Positions 43,852 to 52,626 of a DNA stretch of 64,000 bases are shown here, piece after piece. Source of the stretch: an uncultured Draconibacterium sp. (GTDB lineage: Bacteria > Bacteroidota > Bacteroidia > Bacteroidales > Prolixibacteraceae); assembly GCF_963677565.1 (NCBI RefSeq), contig NZ_OY781981.1:992001-1056000 (forward strand), given 5' to 3'. The number at the start of each line of letters is the position of its first letter. Position 1 is the first letter of the stretch. The notes under the pieces were generated by a model, which saw only the letters and a list, made by a program, of their open reading frames with translations, did not search any database and was not told the DNA's origin. Made by a program: the position numbers and the translations under genes.

Positions 43852-43887
43852 GAAAGGGCTGGTTGTTGAACCGGCCTTTCGTTTTTT
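43852..43887 (+). terminator. Terminator of the rightward starch arm
   Basis: GAAAGGGCTGGTT pairs with AACCGGCCTTTC around GTTG (43852-43880), followed by GTTTTTT. It is 190 bp after the GH13 stop. The gap before it holds only a CTGCGG repeat fragment and AT-rich sequence. Confidence 0.85.
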
Positions 43888-43896
43888 ATAGCCATT

Positions 43897-44466
43897 CTAT
43901 TTCAATCCCAACTTTTTCTTACTCTTCAGCACTTTAATCGATTCTTTAATCCTTTTCAGTTTTGTTTCGTCACGTTTCGCCATGTTAATCCAGATAACAA
44001 ACTGGTTTTTGTGGTTGGCGGTAAGCGACTCGAAAAAGGTTTTGGCTTCTGGACTTCCGTTGAGAGCTGATTTAAATTCGGCAGAGAGGGTAGTATCAAC
44101 TTTCGGTGGTTGAATCACTTTATCCCAGTTGCCATTCTTTTTTGCTGCTTCAATCAATTTTAAACCCGGAGATTTCATTTTTCCCACTCTCAATAATTCG
44201 GCAACACGTTTTTTATTTGTTTCCGACCAAAGACTTTTGGCATTTCGCGGAGTGAATTTCCGTGCATAACATTCATCGTCGATGCGTTTTACCAAACCGT
44301 CGATCCAGCCATAGCAAAGAGCAACCTTAACTGAATCATCGTAAGCGATGCATTCTTTTCCAGTATGCTTTTTATAATACACCAACCACAATTCTTTTTC
44401 TTTGTTGTGGTTTTTTTTCAACCACTTTTCCCATTCTTCACTATTCTTAAAGTACTTTTTCTGCAT
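43897..44466 (-). CDS. YdeI/OmpD-associated family protein
   Basis: From the ATG at 44466 (189 residues; 19 residues of a longer frame are disfavoured because the conserved start KYFKNSEEWEKWLKKNHN should be near the N-terminus). Family features include KELWLVYYKKHTGKECIAYDDSVKVALCYGWIDGLVKRID in pieces, KFTPRNAKSLWSETNKKR, and a C-terminal Lys-rich FVIWINMAKRDETKLKRIKESI. Members are small cytoplasmic proteins, some annotated as bacteriocin-protection YdeI/OmpD-associated; their molecular activity is not established. The gene stands alone between two terminators. Confidence 0.88.
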   Translation of the reverse strand: MQKKYFKNSEEWEKWLKKNHNKEKELWLVYYKKHTGKECIAYDDSVKVALCYGWIDGLVKRIDDECYARKFTPRNAKSLWSETNKKRVAELLRVGKMKSPGLKLIEAAKKNGNWDKVIQPPKVDTTLSAEFKSALNGSPEAKTFFESLTANHKNQFVIWINMAKRDETKLKRIKESIKVLKSKKKLGLK

Positions 44467-44492
44467 CGGTTTTTCTTTTTCAGAATAGAAAG

Positions 44493-44529
44493 ATAAAAAA
44501 AACACCCGATGACTAAAAGCCAACGGGTG
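44493..44529 (-). terminator. Terminator of the blaI-blaR operon
   Basis: On the minus strand CACCCG (44524-44529) pairs with CGGGTG (44503-44508), followed by a T8 run. It lies 30 bp after the BlaR1-like stop. Confidence 0.82.
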
Positions 44530-44558
44530 AATTACTTAAATGGTATTTTGTTTTCTGT

Positions 44559-46223
44559 TTACTTAAACTCTACAGGAAGCATGAATTTTACCGGAACAGC
44601 TTTGCCTCGCTGTTTGCCAGGTTTCCAGTCTTCCAATTCGTTGGCAATTACATAAGCGCCTTTTGCGGCAGCATCATTATCTTTTTCTACCACTTTAATA
44701 TCGCTTACTTTTCCTTTTGCATTTACAGTAAATGTAACTGTAGCCTTTCCTTTTAGGTTTTTCTCGCGCGCAAGTTTTTTCTGCATTTTTGCCACTTGTT
44801 CTTGTAAGGCCCCAAAACCTCCCGGATATTTTGGAATGTCTTCCACAACAAAGAATACTTCTTTTTCGCCATCAGCAACAGGTGGTGGAGGCGGTGGTGG
44901 AGTTTCTCCGTTTGCCGGTTTCTCCTTTTCTGCAGCTGGTGGTGGAGGAGGTGGTGGAGGAATCATTTGTTCCCCTGAATAATTTGGATTGTACAATACC
45001 TGTACCGCTTCCTCCATTTTAAAAGTATATTTCGCTTTGTCCACGCCGGAACCTGAAGCAGAAATATTATTCACAACGGTTTTCATTCCAACAAACGAAA
45101 CCACAACTTCCGAACTTAAACTTCCATCAGCTTTAACCGTTGGATTATCGTCTACTAATTTGAAAGTTCCGTCGCGGTCAGATACGCATCCAACCGTTGA
45201 ACCTTTAATAACAATAGATGCTCCGGGAATAACTTCGCCGGTTTCTTTCGAGACAACTTTTCCGTGAATAGTCAATTGTTTTCCCGACTGCGTATCGGCA
45301 GGAACAAGCTTGTTCCCAGCAATATCAGTTTCGGTATAACTGTATTGTGGTTCGGCAAAAGCGAACAACAACAGCGCAAGAGCGGGTAGCGCCCAGGTAA
45401 ATCGTATCAGCCGGCGGGCCGATGTTTTCTTTTTCGTCATCATTTTTAATCGATTTGTGCTTAAGGCAAAATTCAGGTTATTGGTGATACCAATAATTTG
45501 CATGCCCATCAGCTGGTTTACTAATAAAGCCTGGTAGCGGCCCACAGTGTGTCCCTGCGCAAGAACACCTTTGTCGGCCAGGTACTCATGGTTTTGTTTA
45601 ATTGCTCGTTCAAACATCCAAATAAATGGGTTGAACCAAAAGATGACTGTTAACAGCTCTATCATTAGCAGGTCGAACCAGTGATTCTCACGAATGTGCA
45701 CTTTTTCGTGAGCCAGAATTTCCGGCAGGTCGTCCTGTGTATGAAATTTCGGATTAATAAATACAACGTTGAAAAATGAGAAGGGGAGTCCGTATTTTTC
45801 GTTTTCTACCACGCGCATTCCTTGTAGTGAACTAACGCGGTGTTTTATCATTAGATGAATTAGAACAGCAGTTTGTGTTAACAAACGAAGCAGGAAAATA
45901 GCCACTCCGGTAAGGTAAATCAACAAAATTGCCTGTTGCCAGCTAAAGTGCGCAGTACTTTCTTCGGTAGATTTAAAAACCGGAATGTTTTTGAAAGTAT
46001 TGGCAATGGTATGTGCGCCGGATTTCGCACCTTCAGTTGCTTCAACTAAAACCTCGTAGCGAACCGGAACCAGCGGAAGCAGGATGGCCAAAAGCAAGGA
46101 TCCCAGCAAAAACCAGCGGTTGGCTGCATGAAACGTTTCGTTGCGAAGAAACAACCAGTATACCAGGTAGAAAAGAACAATTCCGCCCGATGCATTTAAT
46201 AAATAGAACAGAGAAGTTTCCAT
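44559..46223 (-). CDS. BlaR1/MecR1-type M56 metallopeptidase with carboxypeptidase-regulatory and TonB C-terminal domains
   Basis: A 554-residue membrane protein. N-terminal hydrophobic helices (about 5-25, 38-53, 95-125) and a cytoplasmic zinc-protease motif HEKVH at 172-176, with NHEYLAD near 211-217 as the third ligand region, define peptidase family M56. A further helix (about 275-291) leads to a CarboxypepD-regulatory-like beta domain (317-405), a Pro-rich stretch with two P7-8 runs (422-448) and a TonB C-terminal domain (about 475-554, GKATVTFTVNAKGKVSDIKV). Unlike staphylococcal BlaR1 there is no penicillin-binding sensor domain. It probably senses an envelope signal and cleaves the BlaI-like repressor encoded 2 bp upstream. 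The family is common in Bacteroidota; the signal is unknown. Confidence 0.92.
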   Translation of the reverse strand: METSLFYLLNASGGIVLFYLVYWLFLRNETFHAANRWFLLGSLLLAILLPLVPVRYEVLVEATEGAKSGAHTIANTFKNIPVFKSTEESTAHFSWQQAILLIYLTGVAIFLLRLLTQTAVLIHLMIKHRVSSLQGMRVVENEKYGLPFSFFNVVFINPKFHTQDDLPEILAHEKVHIRENHWFDLLMIELLTVIFWFNPFIWMFERAIKQNHEYLADKGVLAQGHTVGRYQALLVNQLMGMQIIGITNNLNFALSTNRLKMMTKKKTSARRLIRFTWALPALALLLFAFAEPQYSYTETDIAGNKLVPADTQSGKQLTIHGKVVSKETGEVIPGASIVIKGSTVGCVSDRDGTFKLVDDNPTVKADGSLSSEVVVSFVGMKTVVNNISASGSGVDKAKYTFKMEEAVQVLYNPNYSGEQMIPPPPPPPPAAEKEKPANGETPPPPPPPVADGEKEVFFVVEDIPKYPGGFGALQEQVAKMQKKLAREKNLKGKATVTFTVNAKGKVSDIKVVEKDNDAAAKGAYVIANELEDWKPGKQRGKAVPVKFMLPVEFK

Positions 46224-46225
46224 GG

Positions 46226-46603
46226 CTATTCTTTCTTTTCTTTATTTAATTCGTTTTCTGTCAGCTTTAACATTTCTTCCAGCTCTTCCATTCCCAGGTT
46301 GTTCTCTTTAGCAAAAAAGGTGGCCATTTTCGGGAACGAACCGTTGAAATAGTTTTTCAATAAAGATGAAAACTGCACTTTTGTATAATCCGTTTTACTA
46401 ACGGCAGGCGAAAAAAGATTCGTATTGCCAATCTTTTTGTGGGTAACAAATCCCTTTTTTTCCAGCACATTTAAAACAGTTGCCACGGTGGTGTAAGCCG
46501 GTTTGTCCTCGCCAAATCCGTCAACTACTTGCTTAACAACTCCTTCTTGCAAACTCCAGAGAATATGCATTACCTGTTCTTCTGCTTTTGTTAATGTCTT
46601 CAT
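46226..46603 (-). CDS. BlaI/MecI/CopY family repressor
   Basis: A 125-residue winged-helix protein: MKTLTKAEEQVMHILWSLQE at the start, then AYTTVATVLNVLEKKGFVTHKK as recognition helix and wing, and a C-terminal helical dimerisation and cleavage region (YFNGSFPKMATFFAKENNLG, LEEMLKLTENELNKE). The repressor is normally inactivated by the paired M56 protease, here the next gene with 2 bp between. Two TACTA-N6-TAGTA dyads upstream, one overlapping a -7 box, suggest autoregulation. No beta-lactamase gene is nearby, so the name reflects family, not a resistance role. Confidence 0.94.
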   Translation of the reverse strand: MKTLTKAEEQVMHILWSLQEGVVKQVVDGFGEDKPAYTTVATVLNVLEKKGFVTHKKIGNTNLFSPAVSKTDYTKVQFSSLLKNYFNGSFPKMATFFAKENNLGMEELEEMLKLTENELNKEKKE

Positions 46604-46641
46604 CTTATTATTCCTTTCTATTATCGTGCCAAATTATTTTC

Positions 46642-46657
46642 TACTACAAACATAGTA
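46642..46657 (-). promoter_or_regulatory. BlaI-type operator overlapping the -7 box
   Basis: TACTACAAACATAGTA has dyad arms TACTA and TAGTA. On the minus strand its interior reads TATGTTTG (46654 to 46647), a TAnnTTTG -7 match, 44 bp upstream of the repressor ATG. Binding here would block transcription. Confidence 0.75.
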
Positions 46658-46695
46658 CTATTTATTTAGAAATAAAACTATTTTAATAGAAAAAC

Positions 46696-46711
46696 TACTA
46701 TAAGAATAGTA
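46696..46711 (-). promoter_or_regulatory. Second BlaI-type operator
   Basis: TACTATAAGAATAGTA has the same arms and length as the site at 46642, with centres 54 bp apart. A weaker palindrome CTATTTTAATAG lies between the two near 46678. Confidence 0.7.
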
Positions 46712-46729
46712 AAATGAAAATTGGGCATA

Positions 46730-46757
46730 AAAAAACCGCCTGAAATTCAGACGGTTG
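46730..46757 (-). terminator. Terminator of the 46778-47485 lipoprotein gene
   Basis: AACCGCCTGA pairs with TCAGACGGTT (one mismatch), and the minus strand continues into T6-7. Confidence 0.78.
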
Positions 46758-46777
46758 ATCTATTTTTAGCAAATTGT

Positions 46778-47485
46778 TTATTCCCATGTGATTTCTTGTT
46801 CGGTAACAGCAACTTCCTGAATATGGTATGCAGCATCGCTACTAATAGCGTCGTCTTCAAATCTGAAAGTCATTAATTCAACTGTGTAATCATTGCCTGC
46901 TTCAGGTGTTTCGCTCCACGAGCCTGAAGCTGTGTTTGCCCCAATATCCAAACGAGTCATTTGTGTAGGAAGTGTTTGGCTCAAAAAGGCGACATCTCCA
47001 CTTACATTAATCAACCTTATCAAATATGCTTCTGCAATACTGTTAGTTTCCCATTGCACACTTAAAACGCCATTTACCATTTCTGCCGACGAGAGGGTTG
47101 TAAAAGCAATATCATCAAAGTCGAGCAAATCTACCGATTGATGTGTTATGTCTTCATTAATCACCAAAAATTGGTAGTTCCCTTCAACCGGAGCTGATGC
47201 AAAATAATCATTTATACCAGGTTCTTTGGCATAGGTATAAAGGTTGTCGGAAGCGGGATTTAAAGTCAAATTCGCTCCACCAGGAGTTGTAACTTCTGCA
47301 TGGCTCATAGGTTGGTTACCCCATGCAACATACGAATTTGCGTATTTTACCTCATCGCCGATGGTACGTTTTATAACAAATACATCACCAATTATTTCAA
47401 ACGGTGCTGAGTTATCGTCGTCGCTGCAGGCAAAAAATCCGGCGCCAATTAATAAGAATGTCAGAATTTTTCCAAGTTTCTTCAT
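46778..47485 (-). CDS. Lipoprotein of unknown function
   Basis: From the ATG at 47485 the product is 235 residues: MKKLGKILTFLLIGAGFFAC then SDDDN, a lipoprotein signal (Cys20) with an acidic segment typical of surface-exposed Bacteroidota lipoproteins. The mature part is beta-rich and acidic. The second half (about 125-205: LSVQWETNSIAEAYLIRLIN, and a W-S-E-T-P-E-A-G-N-D-Y-T-V strand) looks like a fibronectin type III-like fold. No family is recognised. It is a single gene ended by its own terminator; the 190 bp upstream to mfd holds nothing else I can identify. Confidence 0.75.
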   Translation of the reverse strand: MKKLGKILTFLLIGAGFFACSDDDNSAPFEIIGDVFVIKRTIGDEVKYANSYVAWGNQPMSHAEVTTPGGANLTLNPASDNLYTYAKEPGINDYFASAPVEGNYQFLVINEDITHQSVDLLDFDDIAFTTLSSAEMVNGVLSVQWETNSIAEAYLIRLINVSGDVAFLSQTLPTQMTRLDIGANTASGSWSETPEAGNDYTVELMTFRFEDDAISSDAAYHIQEVAVTEQEITWE

Positions 47486-47674
47486 TGTGTCCATTTCTCT
47501 ATTTTTTTATGTTTTTCTGAATAGTATTTTCTAATAGATGATATTTTCTTCGATTTGGTTGTCTTTGCACGCCAATATCGTGAATTTTTTTTAATCTACA
47601 TTTACTAATTGTATCTAAATGAATGGATAGGCATTTGTCATTCTTTTTACAGAATGATGGTTTAGAGGTGGATT

Positions 47675-50600
47675 TTACCCGTTTTTTAGTTCCTCAATGA
47701 TTTCACGAAGAATGTAATCTGCAGTTTCAACGTTAGGAACATTTGAAAAACTGAGCGTCAATTTACCATTGGCTTCTTTCATCCGGCCTTTCGATTTGCC
47801 TTTTTGTACGTACTGCACAATTTTAAGAAAGTCGCCTGATTGGTAGAATGATGATTTCTGATCCGACACAAAATAGCAGATCATTTTTTTGTTCTTAAGA
47901 ATAATTCTTTCCATGCTCAGATCGATGGCTTTCCAACGAAGCGGAAGAATGTCGATCAGTTCACGGCTTTCGCGCGGAAGTTCTCCAAACCGGTCTTTGA
48001 GTTGTTTTATAAAAGCATTCAGTGTGTCCTGGCTTTCAATATTATCCAGTTCGCGATAAAGCATCATGCGTTCCGAGTTGCCCGGAATGTAATCGCTTGG
48101 CAATAGCAGCTCCATATCAGTATCGATGGTGCAGTCGTTCACGTATTTAATATACAGGAATGCCTGCGATTGTGCTTTGTCTTCTTCGGCAAACAGGTCT
48201 TTAAACTCGTCTTGTTTAAGTTCTTGAATCGCTTCATTCAAAATGCGGTGATAAGTTTCGAAACCGATGTCGGCGATAAAACCGCTTTGTTCGGCACCCA
48301 GCATATTTCCGGCACCACGAATATCAAGGTCTTGCATGGCAATATTAAAGCCGCTGCCCAGTTCTGAAAACTGCTCGATGGCTTGCAAACGTCGGCGTGC
48401 TTCGGCACTAACCGTTGAAAGTGGCGGTGCAATCAGGTAACAGAACGCTTTTTTATTCGAACGTCCAACGCGTCCGCGCAATTGATGCAGGTCGCTTAAT
48501 CCAAAATTTTGTGCGTGGTTAATAATTATGGTGTTGGCATTTGGAATGTCAAGCCCCGATTCGATAATTGTAGTTGCAATCAGCACATCGAATTTTCCGT
48601 TTATAAAGTCAAGCATTACTTTTTCCAGCTTCGGACCTTCCATTTGTCCGTGGCCAACCACTGTTTTTACACCCGGAACAATACGTTTTATTGTTGATTC
48701 AACTTCGTAAATATTCTGAACGCGGTTATGAATAAAGAAAACCTGCCCGTTTCTGTCCATTTCGTACAGGATGGCTTCTTTTATCATTTGCTCGTTAAAA
48801 CCGTGCACCTCGGTAACAATGGGGTATCGGTTGGGTGGCGGCGTTTGAATAATCGATAAATCACGGGCACCCATCAACGAGAATTGCAAAGTACGCGGAA
48901 TCGGCGTTGCTGTTAACGTTAAGGTATCGACATTTACTTTAAACTGCTTTAATTTTTCTTTCACCGAAACACCAAACTTTTGCTCTTCGTCGATAATCAG
49001 CAAGCCAAGATCTTTAAACTTTACATCTTTACTTACCAGGCGATGTGTGCCAATAATAATATCGGTTTTTCCATCGGCAACATCTTTTAACGCAGCTTTT
49101 ACCTGGGCAGTAGATTTCAGGCGGCTTACGTAATCTATTTTTACCGGGAAATCTTCAAGACGCTCCGTGAAGGTTTTAAAATGCTGAAATGCCAGGATGG
49201 TTGTTGGCACCAAAACGGCCACTTGTTTGCTGTCGGTAACGGCTTTAAATGCTGCCCGAATAGCAATCTCCGTTTTTCCAAAACCAACGTCGCCACAAAC
49301 CAATCGATCCATCGGCATGGTTTTTTCCATATCGGCTTTTACCGCGGCTGTAGACTTTTCCTGGTCGGGTGTATCTTCATATATAAACGATGCTTCCAAT
49401 TCGTTTTGCAGGTACGAGTCGTGCGAAAACGCATAACCTTTTTCAGCGCGCCGTTTAGCATAAAGGGCAATCAGTTCTTTAGCAATGTCCTTCACCTTCG
49501 ACTTGGTGCGGCTTTTCATTTTTTGCCATGCACCGGTTCCCAGTTTGTTAATTTTTGGCTCGCCACCGTCTTTACCTTTGTATTTCGAAATGCGGTGCAG
49601 CGAGTGAATACTCACCAACAACGAGTCGTTATCTTTGTAAACCAAACGAATGGCTTCCTGCATTTTTCCGTTTACCTCGGTACGTGCCAGCCCGGCAAAT
49701 TTTCCAATTCCGTGGTCGATGTGTACTACATAATCTCCCGGATGAAGTTTATTTAGTTCTTTAAGAGAAATGGCTTCGCGTTGCGCTTTTCGGTTTTTTA
49801 ATTTAAAGCGATGGTAACGTTCAAAAATCTGGTGGTCGGTATAAAAACAGGCTTTTAGTTCGTGGTCAATAAAGCCTTCATGCAGCACAAAATTTACCGG
49901 ATTGAAACTGACGTTAACATTGGTATCTTTAAAAATCGTTTGCAGTCGTTCTATCTGTTTTTCCTGGCTGGAGAGAATAAACAGCTCGTAACCATTTTTC
50001 CTGTGCTCAGTCAGGTTCGATCCCAGCAATTCAAAATTTTTATTGAAAACCGGCTGGCTCGAAGTGTTAATCTCTATTTTTTCATCGGGAGAAAAAGCCA
50101 CATCGTTACCAAAATCAAAAACTGTTTTTGCCTTCAACTGTTTTTCCAGCTCGCCCGAAGTTAAAAGTAGTTCTACAATATCTTCATCTTCACGTGCGAT
50201 GATTGTTTGACGGTGTAAATCTGCAATCCGGTCTACAAACTGGTTCGAGTTATTGCCAAACCACAGGCTTTCTTTATTCTGAAATTCGATAAATGAAATT
50301 CGATCACCTTCAACCGAACTGTTTTGAATATTCGGCACAATGGTAATGCGGTTTAGGCGATCTTTTGACAGCTGGTTTTCAATATCAAAACTTCTGATAG
50401 AGTCTACTTCATCGCCAAAAAAATCGAGGCGAAACGGATCTTCATGCGAAAACGAAAAGATGTCGACTATACTTCCTCGCACCGAAAACTGACCGGGTTC
50501 GTACACAAAGTCTACCCGTTCGAAACCATATTCATACAAAAACTCGTTGATGAAATCGATAGAGATTTTATCGCCACTTTTAACCTGAAGGGTATTGCTC

Positions 50601-51037
50601 ACGAGGCTGTCGTTTGAGATTACTTTCTCGATGATCGCTTCGGGATACGAAATAACAAAATAGGGTTTTTCTGCCGCCGAAAGCAGGTTTAACACTTCGG
50701 TGCGCTGCACAATATTTTCCTGTTCAGGATTATCGTACTGCACCGACCGTTTGTACGATGATGGAAGAAATAGTGTATTTTCAGCCAACCCAAGGTTATT
50801 CAGATCGTCGTAAAAATAGGCTGCTTCTTCGCGGTCATTTAGCAGAACAATGCAATTTTTTTGGGTTTCAAGAAATACCCTGGCAAGTAGAACGGTTTTG
50901 GCAGACCCAATAAGCCCATGCAGGTGAATTTTTTCACCCGGGGGGGCATCCGCTTGTTTTACCACTTTGGTAATGGCACTGTGCCCCTCAAAATATTTTA
51001 GAAACGTGTTTGTTTCCAAACGATGAATTTTTGGCAA
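47675..51037 (-). CDS. mfd: Transcription-repair coupling factor Mfd
   Basis: Up to 1120 residues. An N-terminal UvrB-like region is followed by the RNA polymerase-interacting domain (LKELNKLHPGDYVVHIDHGI), superfamily 2 helicase motifs (Walker A GDVGFGKTEIAIRAAFKA near 575-595, DEEQKFGV, TLTATPIPRTLQFSL, TTIIESGLDIPNANTIII, HQLRGRVGRS) and the TRCF C-terminal domain (YREL...). Mfd removes RNA polymerase stalled at lesions and recruits UvrA. The frame opens with TTG at 51037; there is no early ATG, and another TTG lies at 51019. TATCTTTG, a -7 match, overlaps the first TTG on this strand, so the TTG at 51019 may be the true start. It is preceded 27 bp upstream by a terminator. Confidence 0.95.
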   Translation of the reverse strand: MPKIHRLETNTFLKYFEGHSAITKVVKQADAPPGEKIHLHGLIGSAKTVLLARVFLETQKNCIVLLNDREEAAYFYDDLNNLGLAENTLFLPSSYKRSVQYDNPEQENIVQRTEVLNLLSAAEKPYFVISYPEAIIEKVISNDSLVSNTLQVKSGDKISIDFINEFLYEYGFERVDFVYEPGQFSVRGSIVDIFSFSHEDPFRLDFFGDEVDSIRSFDIENQLSKDRLNRITIVPNIQNSSVEGDRISFIEFQNKESLWFGNNSNQFVDRIADLHRQTIIAREDEDIVELLLTSGELEKQLKAKTVFDFGNDVAFSPDEKIEINTSSQPVFNKNFELLGSNLTEHRKNGYELFILSSQEKQIERLQTIFKDTNVNVSFNPVNFVLHEGFIDHELKACFYTDHQIFERYHRFKLKNRKAQREAISLKELNKLHPGDYVVHIDHGIGKFAGLARTEVNGKMQEAIRLVYKDNDSLLVSIHSLHRISKYKGKDGGEPKINKLGTGAWQKMKSRTKSKVKDIAKELIALYAKRRAEKGYAFSHDSYLQNELEASFIYEDTPDQEKSTAAVKADMEKTMPMDRLVCGDVGFGKTEIAIRAAFKAVTDSKQVAVLVPTTILAFQHFKTFTERLEDFPVKIDYVSRLKSTAQVKAALKDVADGKTDIIIGTHRLVSKDVKFKDLGLLIIDEEQKFGVSVKEKLKQFKVNVDTLTLTATPIPRTLQFSLMGARDLSIIQTPPPNRYPIVTEVHGFNEQMIKEAILYEMDRNGQVFFIHNRVQNIYEVESTIKRIVPGVKTVVGHGQMEGPKLEKVMLDFINGKFDVLIATTIIESGLDIPNANTIIINHAQNFGLSDLHQLRGRVGRSNKKAFCYLIAPPLSTVSAEARRRLQAIEQFSELGSGFNIAMQDLDIRGAGNMLGAEQSGFIADIGFETYHRILNEAIQELKQDEFKDLFAEEDKAQSQAFLYIKYVNDCTIDTDMELLLPSDYIPGNSERMMLYRELDNIESQDTLNAFIKQLKDRFGELPRESRELIDILPLRWKAIDLSMERIILKNKKMICYFVSDQKSSFYQSGDFLKIVQYVQKGKSKGRMKEANGKLTLSFSNVPNVETADYILREIIEELKNG

Positions 51038-51063
51038 AGATAATTTTTACCTTACAGATGAAA

Positions 51064-51094
51064 ATAAAAAAGGAGCAATTTTGCTCCTTTTATT
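51064..51094 (-). terminator. Terminator after the 51098 gene, just upstream of mfd
   Basis: AGGAGCAA (51071-51078) pairs with TTGCTCCT (51081-51088), and the minus strand runs into T6 and T4. It separates mfd from the gene before it, so mfd needs its own promoter. Confidence 0.85.
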
Positions 51095-51097
51095 AAT

Positions 51098-51487
51098 TTA
51101 TTCTTTCTTTTTCCCGTTGAGATGGTACACCAGTTTTACTACTCCACTTGGTGTAATAACAGCGCGTTCATCTTTTAAACTTAAATCTGTTTCACCATCG
51201 CCATCTGTATCGGCTTTTAGCGAAACCTTTACAATTGCAAAAGGCATTGCCAAATTAAGTAACGGATCGTCCGGATCAAGCTGAAAAGTAAGGATTCGAA
51301 CAAAATTACCGGAAGGAGTAATTTTAATCATTTCAATCCCTGAATTCAGTGTAAACGATATTACATCGTTTCCGAAAGAAATGGTTACATCAGAGTTAAA
51401 TGTTGGTTTTGTCTGAGCAAAAGCATTCGTTGAAATGGTAAGGGAGAAAACAAAAATCAGTGTAAAAAGCGTACACAATTTTTTCAT
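51098..51487 (-). CDS. Small secreted protein of unknown function
   Basis: A 129-residue protein from the ATG at 51487 (GTG two codons upstream possible). The signal peptide is clear: MKKLCTLFTLIFVFSLTIST followed by NAFAQ. The mature 100 residues are beta-rich with an Asp-rich segment DPDDPLL and KADTDGDGETDLSL, the latter resembling a calcium-binding DxDxDG loop. It ends with HLNGKKKE. I do not recognise the family. It sits between mfd and a peroxiredoxin gene on the same strand and ends at its own terminator. Confidence 0.72.
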   Translation of the reverse strand: MKKLCTLFTLIFVFSLTISTNAFAQTKPTFNSDVTISFGNDVISFTLNSGIEMIKITPSGNFVRILTFQLDPDDPLLNLAMPFAIVKVSLKADTDGDGETDLSLKDERAVITPSGVVKLVYHLNGKKKE

Positions 51488-51521
51488 CTTCACTTATTTA
51501 TGGGTTTGTAATTTGTGCAAT

Positions 51522-52082
51522 TTATGAATTGTTTTTTAGAAATTCCAATATTTCCGCAGAGTCTTTACTTGCGTCTACTTCTGTGTTTTTATAAACGATA
51601 TTGCCCTGTTTATCAATAATAAATGTCCAGCGCGACGCTGTAGCTCCCCGAACCAAATCAAATTCTTGCCCGTTTATTTCGCGTGTTATCGTTCCACCAT
51701 CGCGCACCGGAACACCAAATTTTTTGGCAATATCGCCACTTTCATCCGATAATAAGGGGAAGTTAAGATCGTTGGCCTGTTTAAAAAGTTTTAAACCGTC
51801 AACATTGTCGCCGCTAATTCCAACAACAACAGCATTGGCTCCGTCAATCGCAGTTTTCATGTCGCGATAAGCACAGGCTTGTTTGGTGCAACCTCCGGTC
51901 ATTGCAGCCGGATAAAAATAAACCACAATAAATTTGTCGCCCAAATAATCATTCATATTCCATGTTGAGCCATCATCGGACAAGGTAGAAAATGCTGGTG
52001 CTTTGTCGCCAACCTTTAATTCTTGCGAAAAACTGCTAAAAGATATGCTTAGTAAAAGTGCTGCAATTACAAAAAGTTTCAT
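51522..52082 (-). CDS. Exported peroxiredoxin, BCP/PrxQ type
   Basis: From the ATG at 52082 the protein has 186 residues and a signal peptide (MKLFVIAALLLSISFSSFSQ); 31 upstream residues of a longer frame are rejected. The AhpC/TSA thioredoxin fold is shown by KVGDKAPAFSTLSDDG, VVYFYPAAMTGGCTKQACAYRD and FIIDKQGNIVY. The peroxidatic Cys65 and a second Cys70 five residues later match the BCP/PrxQ atypical 2-Cys layout. It would reduce hydroperoxides in the periplasm, which is unusual because most BCP proteins are cytoplasmic, though exported versions occur in Bacteroidota. It lies 34 bp upstream of the small secreted protein gene, possibly one transcript. Confidence 0.92.
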   Translation of the reverse strand: MKLFVIAALLLSISFSSFSQELKVGDKAPAFSTLSDDGSTWNMNDYLGDKFIVVYFYPAAMTGGCTKQACAYRDMKTAIDGANAVVVGISGDNVDGLKLFKQANDLNFPLLSDESGDIAKKFGVPVRDGGTITREINGQEFDLVRGATASRWTFIIDKQGNIVYKNTEVDASKDSAEILEFLKNNS

Positions 52083-52209
52083 GATTGAATATTTTATATG
52101 TATGTCATTAATACATACGAGATTAAAAATTGTTTCTGGCAGAGGAGTTTTTTTCAGGAACAATTTATATAACATTAAAAAGCCGCATGAAAATCGTTAA
52201 TTTTAGCAA

Positions 52210-52626
52210 ATGGGACATGCCTATTCATACCGTTGCGATCATTGCGGCTTTACCGAAAGTTTTAACCAGGGACATGGATTTTTGGTGCACTCGCAGCCGG
52301 TTAGCGAGTACCTGAAACAACGTACCCGTATTTTTCATTACAAAACGCACAACCTGCTTTGGAAGATGGCTAAAACCAATGAAAATCTGCAATTGAAAGC
52401 CGGTTTTCAGGTTTATAAATGCCCGCATTGCAAAACCTTGTATGATAAAATTGAGGTGACAGTTTTTGACGAGGAAGAAGTGGTTCACAAAAGCGAATTC
52501 CGCTGCCGCGATTGTAAGGCGCGCTTAAAACTCACCAATATTCATCGCTTAAAAAGAGCAATTTGTCCGCGTTGCCGAAAACGTACTTTTCATCGCGATT
52601 ATGCGCAGCACGAATTATTTCCTTAG
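52210..52626 (+). CDS. Zinc-ribbon protein of unknown function
   Basis: A 138-residue cytoplasmic protein with four CxxC pairs: YRCDHCGF near 8, YKCPHCKTLY near 69, FRCRDCKARL near 97 and AICPRCRKRTF near 118. These could make two zinc ribbons, pairing first with second and third with fourth or by another arrangement. Other features are LVHSQPVSEYLKQRTRIF and a charged middle. Such proteins are found in Bacteroidota as hypothetical proteins; no catalytic residues are evident. Its stop codon overlaps the stop of the convergent neighbour by 4 bp. It is divergent from the peroxiredoxin gene. Confidence 0.8.
   Translation: MGHAYSYRCDHCGFTESFNQGHGFLVHSQPVSEYLKQRTRIFHYKTHNLLWKMAKTNENLQLKAGFQVYKCPHCKTLYDKIEVTVFDEEEVVHKSEFRCRDCKARLKLTNIHRLKRAICPRCRKRTFHRDYAQHELFP

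Noticed and set aside
44879..44970. GGTGGAGG-rich repeats
   Set aside because: These encode the two poly-proline runs of the BlaR1-like protein and are not an independent repeat.
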